Shown: piece by piece, positions 22,576-33,443 of the stretch
How the letters are laid out: every line of letters begins with the position of its first letter
Position numbering within the stretch: position 1 is the first letter of the stretch
Assembly: GCA_000827265.1 (NCBI GenBank)
Contig: KN834755.1
Location: 644,063 to 708,062, forward strand
Length of the DNA stretch: 64,000 nt
Direction: 5' to 3'
Source: Collybiopsis luxurians FD-317 M1
Lineage: Eukaryota; Basidiomycota; Agaricomycetes; Agaricales; Omphalotaceae
Translations under genes and position numbers: made by a program
The notes under the pieces: model-generated
The model's database searches: none
What the model was told of the DNA's origin: nothing
Seen by the model: only the letters and a program-made list of their open reading frames with translations

Positions 22576-23299
22576 GCGGAACTTGAAGATAGTAAATTTA
22601 GTTTATTACATTGCATGGTCCATGATCTGAACAATTGCGACGGATTTTCTAAACAATTGCTATGGCCAAGGTCACCCGATCGAGGATCAATTACGCAGAA
22701 ATAGCGTCTTGCGATCAAGCTGCAACTTCAGTGAATTTCAGCAGCCCGATGTATTAGGCTCAGGGGATGAGGTTCCATGGGATACAATGTGAGGGCATGG
22801 GCGCGAGTCCTGTTGCTTATCTGTGGGCAGGCTAATATTGCAATCACTGAATTGGCCTTCGACAGCACTGGAGTGGACCGAGGGGACCGTGGGCAAACTC
22901 TGAGGCGGCGAATGTGGTGGATAGCGGTGAAGTCGTGTACTGTACATCGACCCTATCTTTGATGACCGTGAAATGCCTCGGGCCGAGCCCGAGCCAAATC
23001 TACGTACGAGTGCCAATTCACCTGCCAATAACCCGAAACGGCGCTTAATAGCGCTGTTTGGAACGGTTTCCAACCGTTCCGGCACGATATGTAGTTAAAA
23101 GACCCCTTGCAAAAACTAGCCCTTGTTTGAATGACCCAAATAAATCACGAATGAATGATTGATCCATCAGTAAGTAGACTTTTACGAGTCGCTTGTATCA
23201 GTGTTTCGTAAACTTGGATGTCCTGCGAGCATACATATCCTGTGGTATATACGAGGTACCCAACGAGGCAGAGAAAAATTTACGGACCTGATTCGCAAG

Positions 23300-23371
23300 T
23301 AGCAGCAACTTGTTTCGATCAAGTGACCTCGGGGTTATGGGCCCCGCGCGCTACCACTGCGCCATGCTGCT
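23300..23371 (-). tRNA. tRNA-Met(CAU), initiator type, intact
   Basis: Identical over 72 nt to the tRNA at 9793-9864 in all stems and loops, with the same CAT anticodon and initiator features. Identity to the 9.8-kb copy while other copies have decayed suggests purifying selection or recent conversion. No recognisable nuclease-like gene stands directly upstream of this copy. Confidence 0.92.
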
Positions 23372-24390
23372 GGTACATGTTATCGGCGCCTAACCGCCAG
23401 GATCACGAAAAGTCACCAATATCGGTGGATGAAGGTAGGAATCCCTAACTGGTAAGTCTGAATATTGCCAGGCATTCCTAGGTATTCCATAACGTTCCTT
23501 TATATGACGACAGATTCCATTCCCATCTTTGTCGCTTTTCGTGATCAGTGGACAGATGGATCGAATTATGTAGTTTGTCCACTGGCAGTGGGGCTGATTT
23601 GAGTTTACCACAAGATCCTCCTACGAAGTTCAGATTGACACGTTACAGCCAAGGTTTTTCTCATTGTCCGAGCTTTCTACCTAGAACAGCTCCTCAAATG
23701 AATGCCGTTGGTTGAATTGGGGTTAGAACGAGTCCACCATCGTGTGAAGAAACTTTACATCCTCGGGATCTCCATTCATCAAAGCAGTTATCCATGCTCA
23801 AACTGTTGGCGAGCCGAGTCAAAGTCACCTTGCTTGCAAGGTCTATTCTGCTTCGAAACATAAGTTTGCTCTGATGGGATATATATTGCTTACGTACACA
23901 GTTTTCCCACTCACTAAGTTGCGCGGCCTGTCTGTTACACAACACGCTGGGAAATGTTTGCAACGATGGAGTAGACCCATACGAAGAGAGTGAGTGGGTG
24001 GAGCGCAGCGACGCCCCGAGTGAGACTGAGCCTAGAGTTTACATGAGTATACACTTTTCAGAATATGTCTCATGGTTCACATTAAATCTACACGAACATT
24101 ACAAGCAAGGTGCTGACCAACGAAGTGGTCCTTAATGTTAAGGATAGGAATGAATCTCCATTTTTATACACACAAGCAATGATATATACTTAAGAATAAT
24201 AATGATAAAAACATATAAATGGTACTTCTACAGATATAACGTGAGATGATCTTGGAAGTCCATCGCGTCCAGGCCGAGAAGATCATGATAAGTGTACAGG
24301 AATAGGGGGATACAATAAGCTAACTGATACACAGCAGAGAAAGAGAATCCTTTAGAAAACAGAGACAATTTCGATGACTCAGGAGCGAAT
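23372..24390. other. Intergenic, nothing firmly recognised
   Basis: A minus-strand frame at 23390-23611 (CPLITKSDKDGNGICRHIKE) is open for 73 codons but has no ATG start or family I know. The stretch 24000-24390 is probably the 3' region of the minus-strand zinc-finger gene. Confidence 0.35.
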
Positions 24391-25906
24391 TTACCAAGGA
24401 AGGGGAGAGGAGATGTAGTGATGATATACTTCAGAAGAAAGCTCTCCGCTCGCCACACGTCGCTTGGCTACAAGCAGGCACTTCCTCGTTTGAGTTCCAA
24501 GGTGGCGCTTCATGGCATCAGGACGAGCAAGAACCTTGAGGCAAAGCACGCAGGTGCTCTGTTTCTTCATGTCCTCGCTCATTTCCGAGTGAGCCGCCAA
24601 ATGATGCCTCGCCATGTCTGCAGCCCGCGTGAAGACCATCCCGCATTCGTCACACAACCTTTCTTCGATGGGTTCAGATGCGGAATGTACCCTTCCTTTC
24701 TTGCTTGAAGTAGGCTCGACCTTATTCGGATTGTAAGTATCGTCGTCCTCCGAATCATCTGGTGCATCGGAGTAATATTCTGCCAGTCCGAAAAGCTTTC
24801 TTCGAGTTCTGCTACCTCGACTTTGCTTGACGACTCTAGAGGAAGCGATCATTCGTCGACTGCGAGGCGGGAGGGATGGAGATGAGCGAGGAATGGTAGG
24901 GGTTAAAGCCTCGTGCTCTCCGGTCGTATCTGTCTGAGGATTGGAAGGAGATACGCTTCGCAGCGCTGGAGGTGGTGGCGACGATGAGTCGTGGCAGCCG
25001 GGGAAAATATACTCGGAATGGCTGTCAGAAATCGTTTGTGGTGGCGGTGAGAAGGAGACGTAGCAGTCGGGGAAAATATACTCGGAACGGCTATCCAAAA
25101 GAGCCGAACGTTCGCGGGGAAAGTCGACAGAAGGGAGCACAATGGAAAAATCACGATCAGTGTAAGGTTGAACTGCAAGCGTGTCCTCGAGAAGGCTCTC
25201 GGTGCCCGTAGAAAGAGCATCCTCGGTGTGTGTACCAGGTAAAGGCGCGATGTAGCCAGGGTGAAGAAAGCTGGTCTCGGAGTGGTCATACATAGAAGGG
25301 GAGCGAGAGGAAGACCGAGAAGTGGAAAAAGACAAGGCTGGCGTAGTAGACCGGCTCAAACCACTCGCCATCTCTGTGTTATTGTCAGAGCCCGGAAAGT
25401 CTTGATAGATAAACACCTCGACGTCGTTCCGAAGAAGGGGCGCTTGCTCGAACTCGCTAACTTGGATTTGACTATGCTCCAAGGAACTATCTCCTATGAG
25501 TGGCCAATATCCTGAGCCCGCGGCAGAATCGGCGTCCAGCTGCAATAGATAAGACATGAGTGTGCCACCCTGGATTAAAGGCCTGCTCACGGCAGTCTCA
25601 GCGGGCTTCGAGCATTCCTGGAGCCGGAAGGAACCAAAGAGAGGCCTATCTTGGGCTGTATACGTGCTTGACGAGTACACGTTTCAGTGAATCGAAAATC
25701 CAAGCAAAAAACAGAATATTTACTCGATGTTGACTGCAGAAGAAGGGTGATGGGAGAAAACAGAAATAGGCTCATAAGCATCCATCTCTTGGTGGCTGAA
25801 GTTAGGTAAATAATCGTCGGAGTCCCTGCAAAACAGCTCAGGGTCAAAGCTCGCCTCGTGCTGATATATACACAGCTAAATCTCACCATAGAACTGCACC
25901 AGGCAT
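24391..25906 (-). CDS. C2H2 zinc-finger protein, probable transcription factor
   Basis: Three exons on the minus strand: 25887-25906, 25724-25825, 24391-25666. The introns (61 and 57 nt) have GT..AG ends and TTGAC/CTGAA-type branch sites. The product is 465 aa, beginning MPGAVLWDSDDYLPNFSHQE. The long middle is Ser/Pro-rich and disordered, with a basic patch SSRVVKQSRGSRTRRK and an acidic DAPDDSEDDDTYN block. Two fingers are near the C-terminus: C379/C382/H395/H400 and C413/C416/H429/C437, the second a C2HC variant. Layout fits fungal regulators with two C-terminal fingers; DNA target unknown. A shorter start at MSYLLQLD is possible if the small upstream exons are not used. Confidence 0.7.
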
Positions 25907-28108
25907 GCTATAGTCGGATTCGCGATATTCGCAGCACAGATCGAGACCATCCATTGCGAGAGAGGGGGGAGTGCGGGGGGTTAAAATGGTATGGAATGCG
26001 CAAGCGATGTATTGCGTCTTATATTTGGTTTACCTTTATGTACCCGTGTGGGCGCACTTTTGTTCTTTCAATCAAGTCGATCATCATTTCTTTGAGCGAG
26101 CTTGGAGCTTTTTGAAATTTTTATCGATATTTACGTCTTACTGGGAAAGTTACTTGGACAAAATAAGAAAAGTAGGGGCGCTTTGTCGAGCCGAAAGTCC
26201 GAAATCCCACTAGTACTGTAACCTCCCCAAGCAAACGTACCGCATTTGGGTCAATATTTTCTCAGGATTTACCGTACAGAATCAGGAAGGAAGCATGAGA
26301 ATAATTAAACAAGGAACAACTTTCAGCGGCTGTACAAGTCATCATTGCGACAGAAACGAGTCACGGTGCATACATTAGATGTATGCGCCCACAACGACGT
26401 CTGCGACCTCGTGGAACGTCGAGTAGCTGGTCGCTGCGACATCAGACGCCGTTTTATTCGCGACAAAAAAAAAAAAAGAAAAACCCACGAGCAATCAGGT
26501 ACCTACTCACCCGAATCAACAGCCACGGTTAGTTTCAATTCACAATTGTTCCCGGAATTATTTTCGGAGTTCTGCATGGGTTAGCACGAACGAGGAACGC
26601 GGTATAGCGACGTGTTTGTTGTGCAACGAAAAATGAGTGCCGTGGGTAATTGGCTATTTTAAGAAACTCGAAAAGGGCCAGTATCTGGTGCAAAGGTTAA
26701 AACTCTCGCGGCAGGCTCCGGGAGGGCCTCTTCAGCTACGAATCGACCGGTTTGCTCCATCCTGAAAGCGGCTCAGGTTCCGACCCATTCCAAAGGGCGC
26801 AACGAACGCCTGACCATTTACTTTTGATCTACCCCCGGATGCGACTATTATTATCAGCGCGCACCATTTCTGTTTATTGAATAGTACGCGAGGGGAAAAA
26901 ATATAAAAGAGGGCCGCTCCGAAGATTCCGATATCTGTTCATTGGCTATGGATCCGAGGAACATCTTGAGGGATCGTCGCCCTTTACTGTAATAGATTTC
27001 CTGGTGCATCTGCTGCTCGACTATTGGAGTTATCGATATCGATATCGGATAAGTAGGAAGCCTCGGGACAGCCTCAATACTGGAGTACAGACAATGGAAC
27101 TTCTTTCGGAAGATCACAGAATCAAACTACAAAATGATCTTCCTCTAGGTGGATTGTAGGTGGAGATTGCGAAACCATTTCCAACTCCGACGTCGACTTC
27201 AATCCGACGATCAGATAGTGATTCAATTTTAGGAGCCTATAAGGATTACCGGAACTTCTTTTATTTATTCGAAACAATTGGTTCAAGATTACACATTCGA
27301 AAAACGTGTCAACTACGGGAGCACCAAAACAACTGCAAAAGGAAAGTTGAACAGCATGGAAAAAATGCAAGTAGCGCTGGTTGCTAGGCGCCCTTTTCTC
27401 ACCAGGATCCACCGTCATCTACAACTTAGGCACGAAAAAAAATGCGGAGATTGTCTTGAATGTAGTCCATCTCCTACTTTATTTCATGGCAGCCCATGAA
27501 TGGACCGAATCCGTCAAAATCTGGGGCTCAAGTTAGGCTCAAGTTGGAAGGAAGTAGCAAGCTTAGAAGCTAGCGACGTTGATGGTGAGTCGGAACTGAA
27601 GATTCATTACTTCGATTCTCACCCTCGATAAATGATTAAGTAGTTTGTTGTCGGTCTTGGAGAAGCGGAAGAAGCCCGCGGTTGAATAAGAATCAAATAA
27701 GAAACCGAAGGTTCGCGTTTTAGTCTGACCCTGCGCTCACTGTCGTAAATTCGGTCCTATCTTGTATCTTCCCGCTCATCTCCTGGCTCACGAAAAGAGG
27801 ACAGCTCTGATTATTTTATGCTCTGGAGGCTCGACATTGTCGTAGAACGACACTCGTTGGTACTCGCAAGACCTCGGCGGCGCGATTGAGCCGGGTAACT
27901 AAGAAGGTGAGGTGTACGTTTTTCTTTAATATCCGAGATGGATTCTTTTCAAACAGGAACGAAGCAGAAATGACGGCTCCTGAACACGCGTGAGCTTCGA
28001 GCGGAGTACAAAAGGTTTTGAGTTACCGACCGACTTTTTCCTATCCCCCTTCACCCACTTGTTTGGAAAATTTTTGTCTTGTCGTTAAAATCTGTCCTCC
28101 CGCGTACA
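25907..28108. other. Intergenic, nothing recognised
   Basis: Probably the promoters of the minus-strand zinc-finger gene and of the secreted-protein gene at 28109. Frames of up to 98 codons overlap around 26.3-27.5 kb, but none has a motif or convincing splice pattern. An A-run lies at 26466-26478. Confidence 0.45.
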
Positions 28109-29421
28109 ATGCACTTTAAACTTTGTTTCATCTTCGCGGCAATTTGGACAGCGTCTGTACTGGGTTCTTCTTCCCCAGATAGTTTCAACTCCACGAGTGA
28201 AGTACTCAAGAAGAAGAGCGTCCTCCGCTTCAATCCCAGTGTAGAAGATGTAGCACCGCGGAGCTTGAGCCTAGATTCTCCGCAGGAACTTTCACTTACA
28301 AATGCAAAACGTTTCGCCATGGGTCTCCCTCCAAAGCCTCCCCGTCGGCTACCTACTGCTTCTGAATGTACGTTGGCTCGTCACACCTTTCAAATCGACG
28401 TGAGTAGTCTAACTCTGCCTTACTACGGTTATAGCTACCCCTCATGCAAGACCTTCGAGCTACCATCGTAAACGGTATGTCGTTACCGTCATCTGGCAGT
28501 CGAAAGTTCATATTTTGTCAACCTAATTGATGTCCAGACTTGTCGGATGCTTACACGTCCGCGATGCTTCAGATGGAAGGTGGTTGGGATACTTGTCCCG
28601 CAATTTAAATGCCTTTGGTGAATATGGCCCTACGACATATGCCGCTCAACGATTGATGGTCAAGGTGGATACGGCCGCAGAGGGTCCCATAAACGTTGCT
28701 ACTATGGTTAGCCAAACCTCTATCTTTTACATTCGGTAAACAGGGTTCGGCTTACACCGTGATTCGTCCACAGAACGGTCAAGAGACTGATCTTCCCTAC
28801 ATGGTCGGCATCACCGGTTTTGCAAACGACGCTAGTGGATTGCACCCGGGAAACTACAAGTTCGTAGGGCTTCCTTCCTGCGTATCAAGAGAGATGTTGA
28901 TCTGTTGATACCCGCTTTACGTTTGGTAGTTATGTCTACCTGGGAGCTGGAGGGCGGACCGCAGCGAATGTTTCCCCTCGCGCCGCGTCAAATTCGTTCA
29001 CTCGAGCTACTGGAAATGCGGAAGCGATTGAAAGCATGATTGTACGTGCTTGAGTTGAACTTTTTTGCCCTGAGCTGCTTCTAAGTATATAATACGTCTA
29101 GTTTGTACTCGAACCTGCGTTGAATATCGTTCCTTTCTGGATCAACGGTGATGGCTCTAGACCAATCACATTCCTCGGTCTTTTCGAAGGTGTGTCGTCG
29201 AGTTTGCGCTTTCGTGATCAATGCAGCTTGGTGCTCAAATCTTTGGATTCAGGCGTACTGTTCATCACGGGGGATCAAAACAAGTTTGAACAAACTTTTG
29301 GGCCGGCGACGTGGGTGGTATGTAACGAATTTGTTCTTCGTCATGTACTTTCCTGATAGCTCAGCGATATTCTTCTCTTTCGCTGGCACAGACGCTTACG
29401 TTCGAGCCAGATTTTAACTAG
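28109..29421 (+). CDS. Secreted protein with LTNAxR...GLP leader motif, long form
   Basis: Seven exons: 28109-28367, 28435-28474, 28538-28706, 28744-28859, 28930-29041, 29102-29317, 29392-29421, total 313 aa. N-terminal signal peptide (MHFKLCFIFAAIWTASVLG), then at residues 63-80 LTNAKRFAMGLPPKPPRR, a motif common in Agaricomycete secreted proteins of unknown role. The domain after it reads VRDASDGRWLGYLSRNLNAF, GEYGPTTYAAQ, MVGITGFAND, NYVYLGAGG, NSFTRATGNAEAIESMI, FWINGDGSRP and ends ATWVTLTFEPDFN. All phases join in frame. The third intron would be only 37 nt if it begins at 28707; a start at 28693 gives a 51-nt intron and four fewer residues... either is in frame. A related, shorter gene lies at 54443-55578. 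I know no function. Confidence 0.65.
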
Positions 29422-30126
29422 CGCGGTAGTTAGAGTAAAAAAGGGTTACGCTCTGAAGGGTGCCGTATTGTTATGTTTATCTACACGACTACATACTCCT
29501 AGAGCCAACGACTTACCTATATCTATTCCAAAAATTGTATCCAGTCTTTCTTGGTTCATATTTTACCGTACATGGGTTACTGAGCTCCACTGTATCCGAG
29601 CCAGTGCAATTGCACCGACGATGTTAGCATATATTGGGAATATACAATAATACATAAAGCCGGGACTCGGAGTATAATTAGTGTCCGTAGGTGATACTAA
29701 ACTACCACTCAAGTACCTACAAACCCAAGTGAAAGTTAGTTGAAAATCAAATGTAACACAGAGATGAATGCTACTAGTGTTGATAATAAGAGTACAAGCT
29801 ACTCAAAGACTGGGAACATATTCTCAGTCCTTATACCAGTAGCTTTCAAGCAAGGGGGGTGATCGAGAGCGGAATCAGGGAATTGATAATGGAACAGGAA
29901 AATCTGTTGAGAAATTGCCTTGGAGAAAATAGCAAAACTCTGAAGGAATTGCTAGGAATTGGAGGCCCTGAATGGGACAGATACAACGGGCCAAGGATAA
30001 ATAATAGAGGAGAGCGAAGAAAAAGAGGAAATGCGAACTAGAAATTTGAAAGCAAATAATATATATAGAGAAAAATGTAATACTAGTTTTACAGCATATA
30101 TTCTCATTGAAACTTAAGAACAATCC
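29422..30126. other. Intergenic, with a dispersed repeat
   Basis: No gene seen. About 29678-29755 resembles 19348-19425 (GTCCGTAGGT...CCCGAGCACC/CTCAAGTACC...AACCCGAATGGAAG-like), so a short dispersed repeat is present in both places. Confidence 0.45.
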
Positions 30127-33100
30127 TTAATCAGAGCCCACGCCAGCAGAACGGTCATTATTTCTCTTATTTTGATCCCTCAGCATGAGTTCGAAGAAGC
30201 GTGATCTCAGACGTGTTTTTGGATCGTCTATACCCAATACCTGCTCAGATTGAGTAATCAGATCTTGCCCCAATTCAAGGGCCCCATCGTAGTTTCCAAG
30301 TTTCCAATATGTAGATATCAGCTGGACCATTCGATCGAGGGTTTTAGGGTCATTCCTGCCCAGGACCTGGTCAGATGCTTCTAGCAAACGCTTCTGCAGC
30401 CTAAGTGCGTCGTTGTATTTTTCAAGCCGCTGGTATATTATCCCTAGGCTCTCGACTTGTTCCAGAGTGTCTGGGTGATTCATTCCAAGAACCTCTTCTA
30501 ATTGTTTAAGCAAAGGTTCTCCCAGTGAAAGAGCCTCATTGAATTTCTCCATAATCACTAGTTTCACCGTCAGGTATCTGGCCTGAACGAGCATGTTTGA
30601 GAGGTTGATGCCCAAGACTTCAGCAGATAATTGAATTGCAGTTTTGGATAGATGAATGGCATCTTCATATCTTTCCAATTCAATATATGTATTAATAAGG
30701 AAAAAAGTTTGAAGAATGATTTTCGGATGATTTTCGCTGAAAATTGACTTTGATATCCTGATTAAAGGTTCTTGAAGGAGCAATGCATCCTGGTATCTTC
30801 CTATTGTCCTATATGTATGTGCCAAAAATGCAGAATAACTGATGGTATCCGGATGATTTTCACCTAGTGCTTCTTTAGAAAGTGCAACCGCAGTATGTGC
30901 CCCGTTTAGAGCTTCATTGGGTCGATTCAAAGTGGAATATATTACCGCCAAGTTATGTATTCGTGCAATCGTATGCGGATGATTTTTTCCCAAGACCCTT
31001 TTTGACAACCTGAGTAAAGGTTTCCCAAGTCTCAGTGCATCACGAGGTCTGTTCAGGTGTAAGTATGTTTTTGCTAAGTTCTGTATCCGAGTAAGAGTAT
31101 TAGGGTGAGCTTTTCCAAGGGTCTCTCTTGATAAAATACACAAAGGTTCTTCCAGCTCAAGGGCATCATTGTATTTTCCCATGTCTTTAAGGATGAACGC
31201 CAAGGCTTGTTTGTAGCTCATAAACTTTGGATGATGGCTTTCCAAGATTCTTTCAGATATTTTTACAAGATTTTCTGCCAATCCCAGAGCATCATGGTAT
31301 CTTCCCAGGTTCCAATATATCAAGGCTAAGTTGTAAGTGCAATCAAGTGTTATTGGGTGATGTTCTCCAAAGATCCGCTTTGATGATTCCAGTACCGGGC
31401 TTTGCAATTTAACTGCGTCATCAAATCTTCCTAAATTCCTTAGTGATATAGCCAAGTTCTGCCTTCGTTGAAGGGTATCCGGATGGAGCTCTCCCAAGAA
31501 TCTTTCGGACAATTTCATTACAGATTGATCCAGCTTGAAAGCATCATCATGCCTCCCAAGATAAGCATATGTTATTGCCAGATTCTGAACTTCTTTCAGG
31601 GTGTCTGGATGTTCCTGGCCCTGAACTTGCTCAAGTAAAAATTCTTGCAACAAAAGGGCATCATTATACCTGCCCAGCTCTTGATATGTCACTGCCAAAC
31701 TTCGGGCTCGACTAAGAGTATCTGAATGTTTACCACCTAGAATAAGCTTTGATAACTCAAGCAAAGGCTCCTCCAATTCAAGTGAATCTTTATATCTTCC
31801 TAGTTCCTTGAATGTCAAAGCAAGGTTATAAGTTTGAGTAAGGGTATCCGGATGCTCTGTGCCCAGTTTCTGCTGCAGAGTGAACAGTAGGTGTCCTGTC
31901 AGTTCCAAGGCTCTCTTATGATGACCACTTAAAGTCCATAACTTCCTGAAAGACTCCCATATGAACGGCTCATGAAAGTCTAATGGCTTCAACAAATTAC
32001 AGTGCTCTTGCATTAAAAGCACAAATTCCATGCTGTTTTGGCTTATGTTATGCATTGATGCAGCTACAATACCAGTCACAACTTCATATAGACTCTGACC
32101 ATCTATTCCATCAAACACCCACTGATGTACCAGTGGATGTATGTTGAATGTGTTATTTTTTGTAAGTTGAATAAGAGAAAAAGATTTGAGCTGAGAAATA
32201 ATCTCATCCATGCATGAGATGTTCCATCTGTTGGCCACTGAAAATAACTTTTCCAGCATCATTGTAATCTTATCAATCATTAAACCTGGGTGCTTCTCTT
32301 TCAACTGGTCCATATTTGTTACTGATTTCTGAAATATCTCTCTTGGTATATTTTCAAAATGCATATGAGAGCATACTCTCATAAACCATTTTGTTGGATC
32401 CTTGAGCTTTGCCCAACTCAAGTTCCAAGTAGAATAAACAGATAACGTATAATCATCAAAACTCTGATCCATATTAGTAACTAATAGCTCTGCTCTTATA
32501 GAATGATATCTCTCTAAGTATTCAGAGAAGCAATTCTGGTCCTGAATGTATGACCCAGCTTGCACAAGTGCAAGTGGAAAATAATGCACTGTCTGTGCAA
32601 TCCTCCTTGCTATTTCCTTTTCTTCAGAAGATACACTTTCAAGATCCACTCCAGAATATATAAGCAGTAGCTTTACTGCATCCTCCTGGTCTATACTCTT
32701 TACCTCCATAGCCTTTCCAGCAGAGCCTATTGTGAGCCGACTCAAGTTTTGATTCCTTGAGGTGATTATTATATTACCATGGGCACAAGCTGGTAAAAGC
32801 TTCAGTGCACTGAGGTTGAGATTCGGGTCATCTGCATTATCATAGATAAGCAGCCACTCTTCTTTATGTTTTTGAAGCCAGTTTTTTCCTGACTCCCAAG
32901 ATGTTGGCTCTGCAATTCCAACTTGCTTGGCAATATCAAAGAAACTTGCTTGTATGTTATTTTCTGAGTTAGCATGAATGAAAAATATCTTGGAGAATCT
33001 GCAATCAAATACAAATGAGCTTGCAGCAATATGATATTGTCAGGATCTTTTTACCTGTCTTCAAATTGAGATGCAAACTGCAAAGCTATTTGTGTCTTTC

Positions 33101-33443
33101 CAGCTCCTCCTAATCCCCAGAGTAGATATCTCTGCTGTTTTTTTTGGGTAAGAGATGGTTGTTGTTGAAAAAAATGGGCTTCGAGTGAGAATTTATCCGA
33201 GGAAATGATGTCCTCTCTTCCAATGAATTCCGAGGTAGCTGATGGCAAAGCTGACATTCCTTCATAGTAACCTGTTATCAAACAGTATGAATCAAAATGG
33301 GCATTGAATATTTGCACATAATGTTCACCTAATGGAACTTGGACCTTGCTCTCTGTGGGCATGTTGAAAGTTTGATTGATGATAATATGACCTGTTTGAA
33401 AGGTACTACTTTGAATTTTGAAATGGGAAGCTCCCGTGAACAT
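30127..33443 (-). CDS. NLR-like STAND protein: NB-ARC domain plus TPR array
   Basis: Two exons on the minus strand, 33055-33443 and 30127-32998 (56-nt intron), giving 1086 aa from ATG at 33443; an acceptor-like CTCATTAG just upstream leaves room for another 5' exon. Residues 1-100 include QSSTFQTGHIIINQTFN and an IGRED block. P-loop GLGGAGKT at 110-117, Walker B LLIYDNADD near 179-187, NIIITSRN near 205-212, a YFPLAL (GLPL-like) motif near 269-274, and a HPLVHQW winged-helix end near 417-423. From about 490 to 1070 there are some 13 kinesin-light-chain-like TPRs of ~42 residues with the recurring HPDTL...NLA..Y..LGRY.DAL pattern. Fungal NB-ARC/TPR proteins of this build are regarded as innate-immune or heterokaryon-incompatibility sensors that oligomerise on ligand binding; the ligand here is unknown. 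CpG is strikingly rare across much of the gene. Confidence 0.85.
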
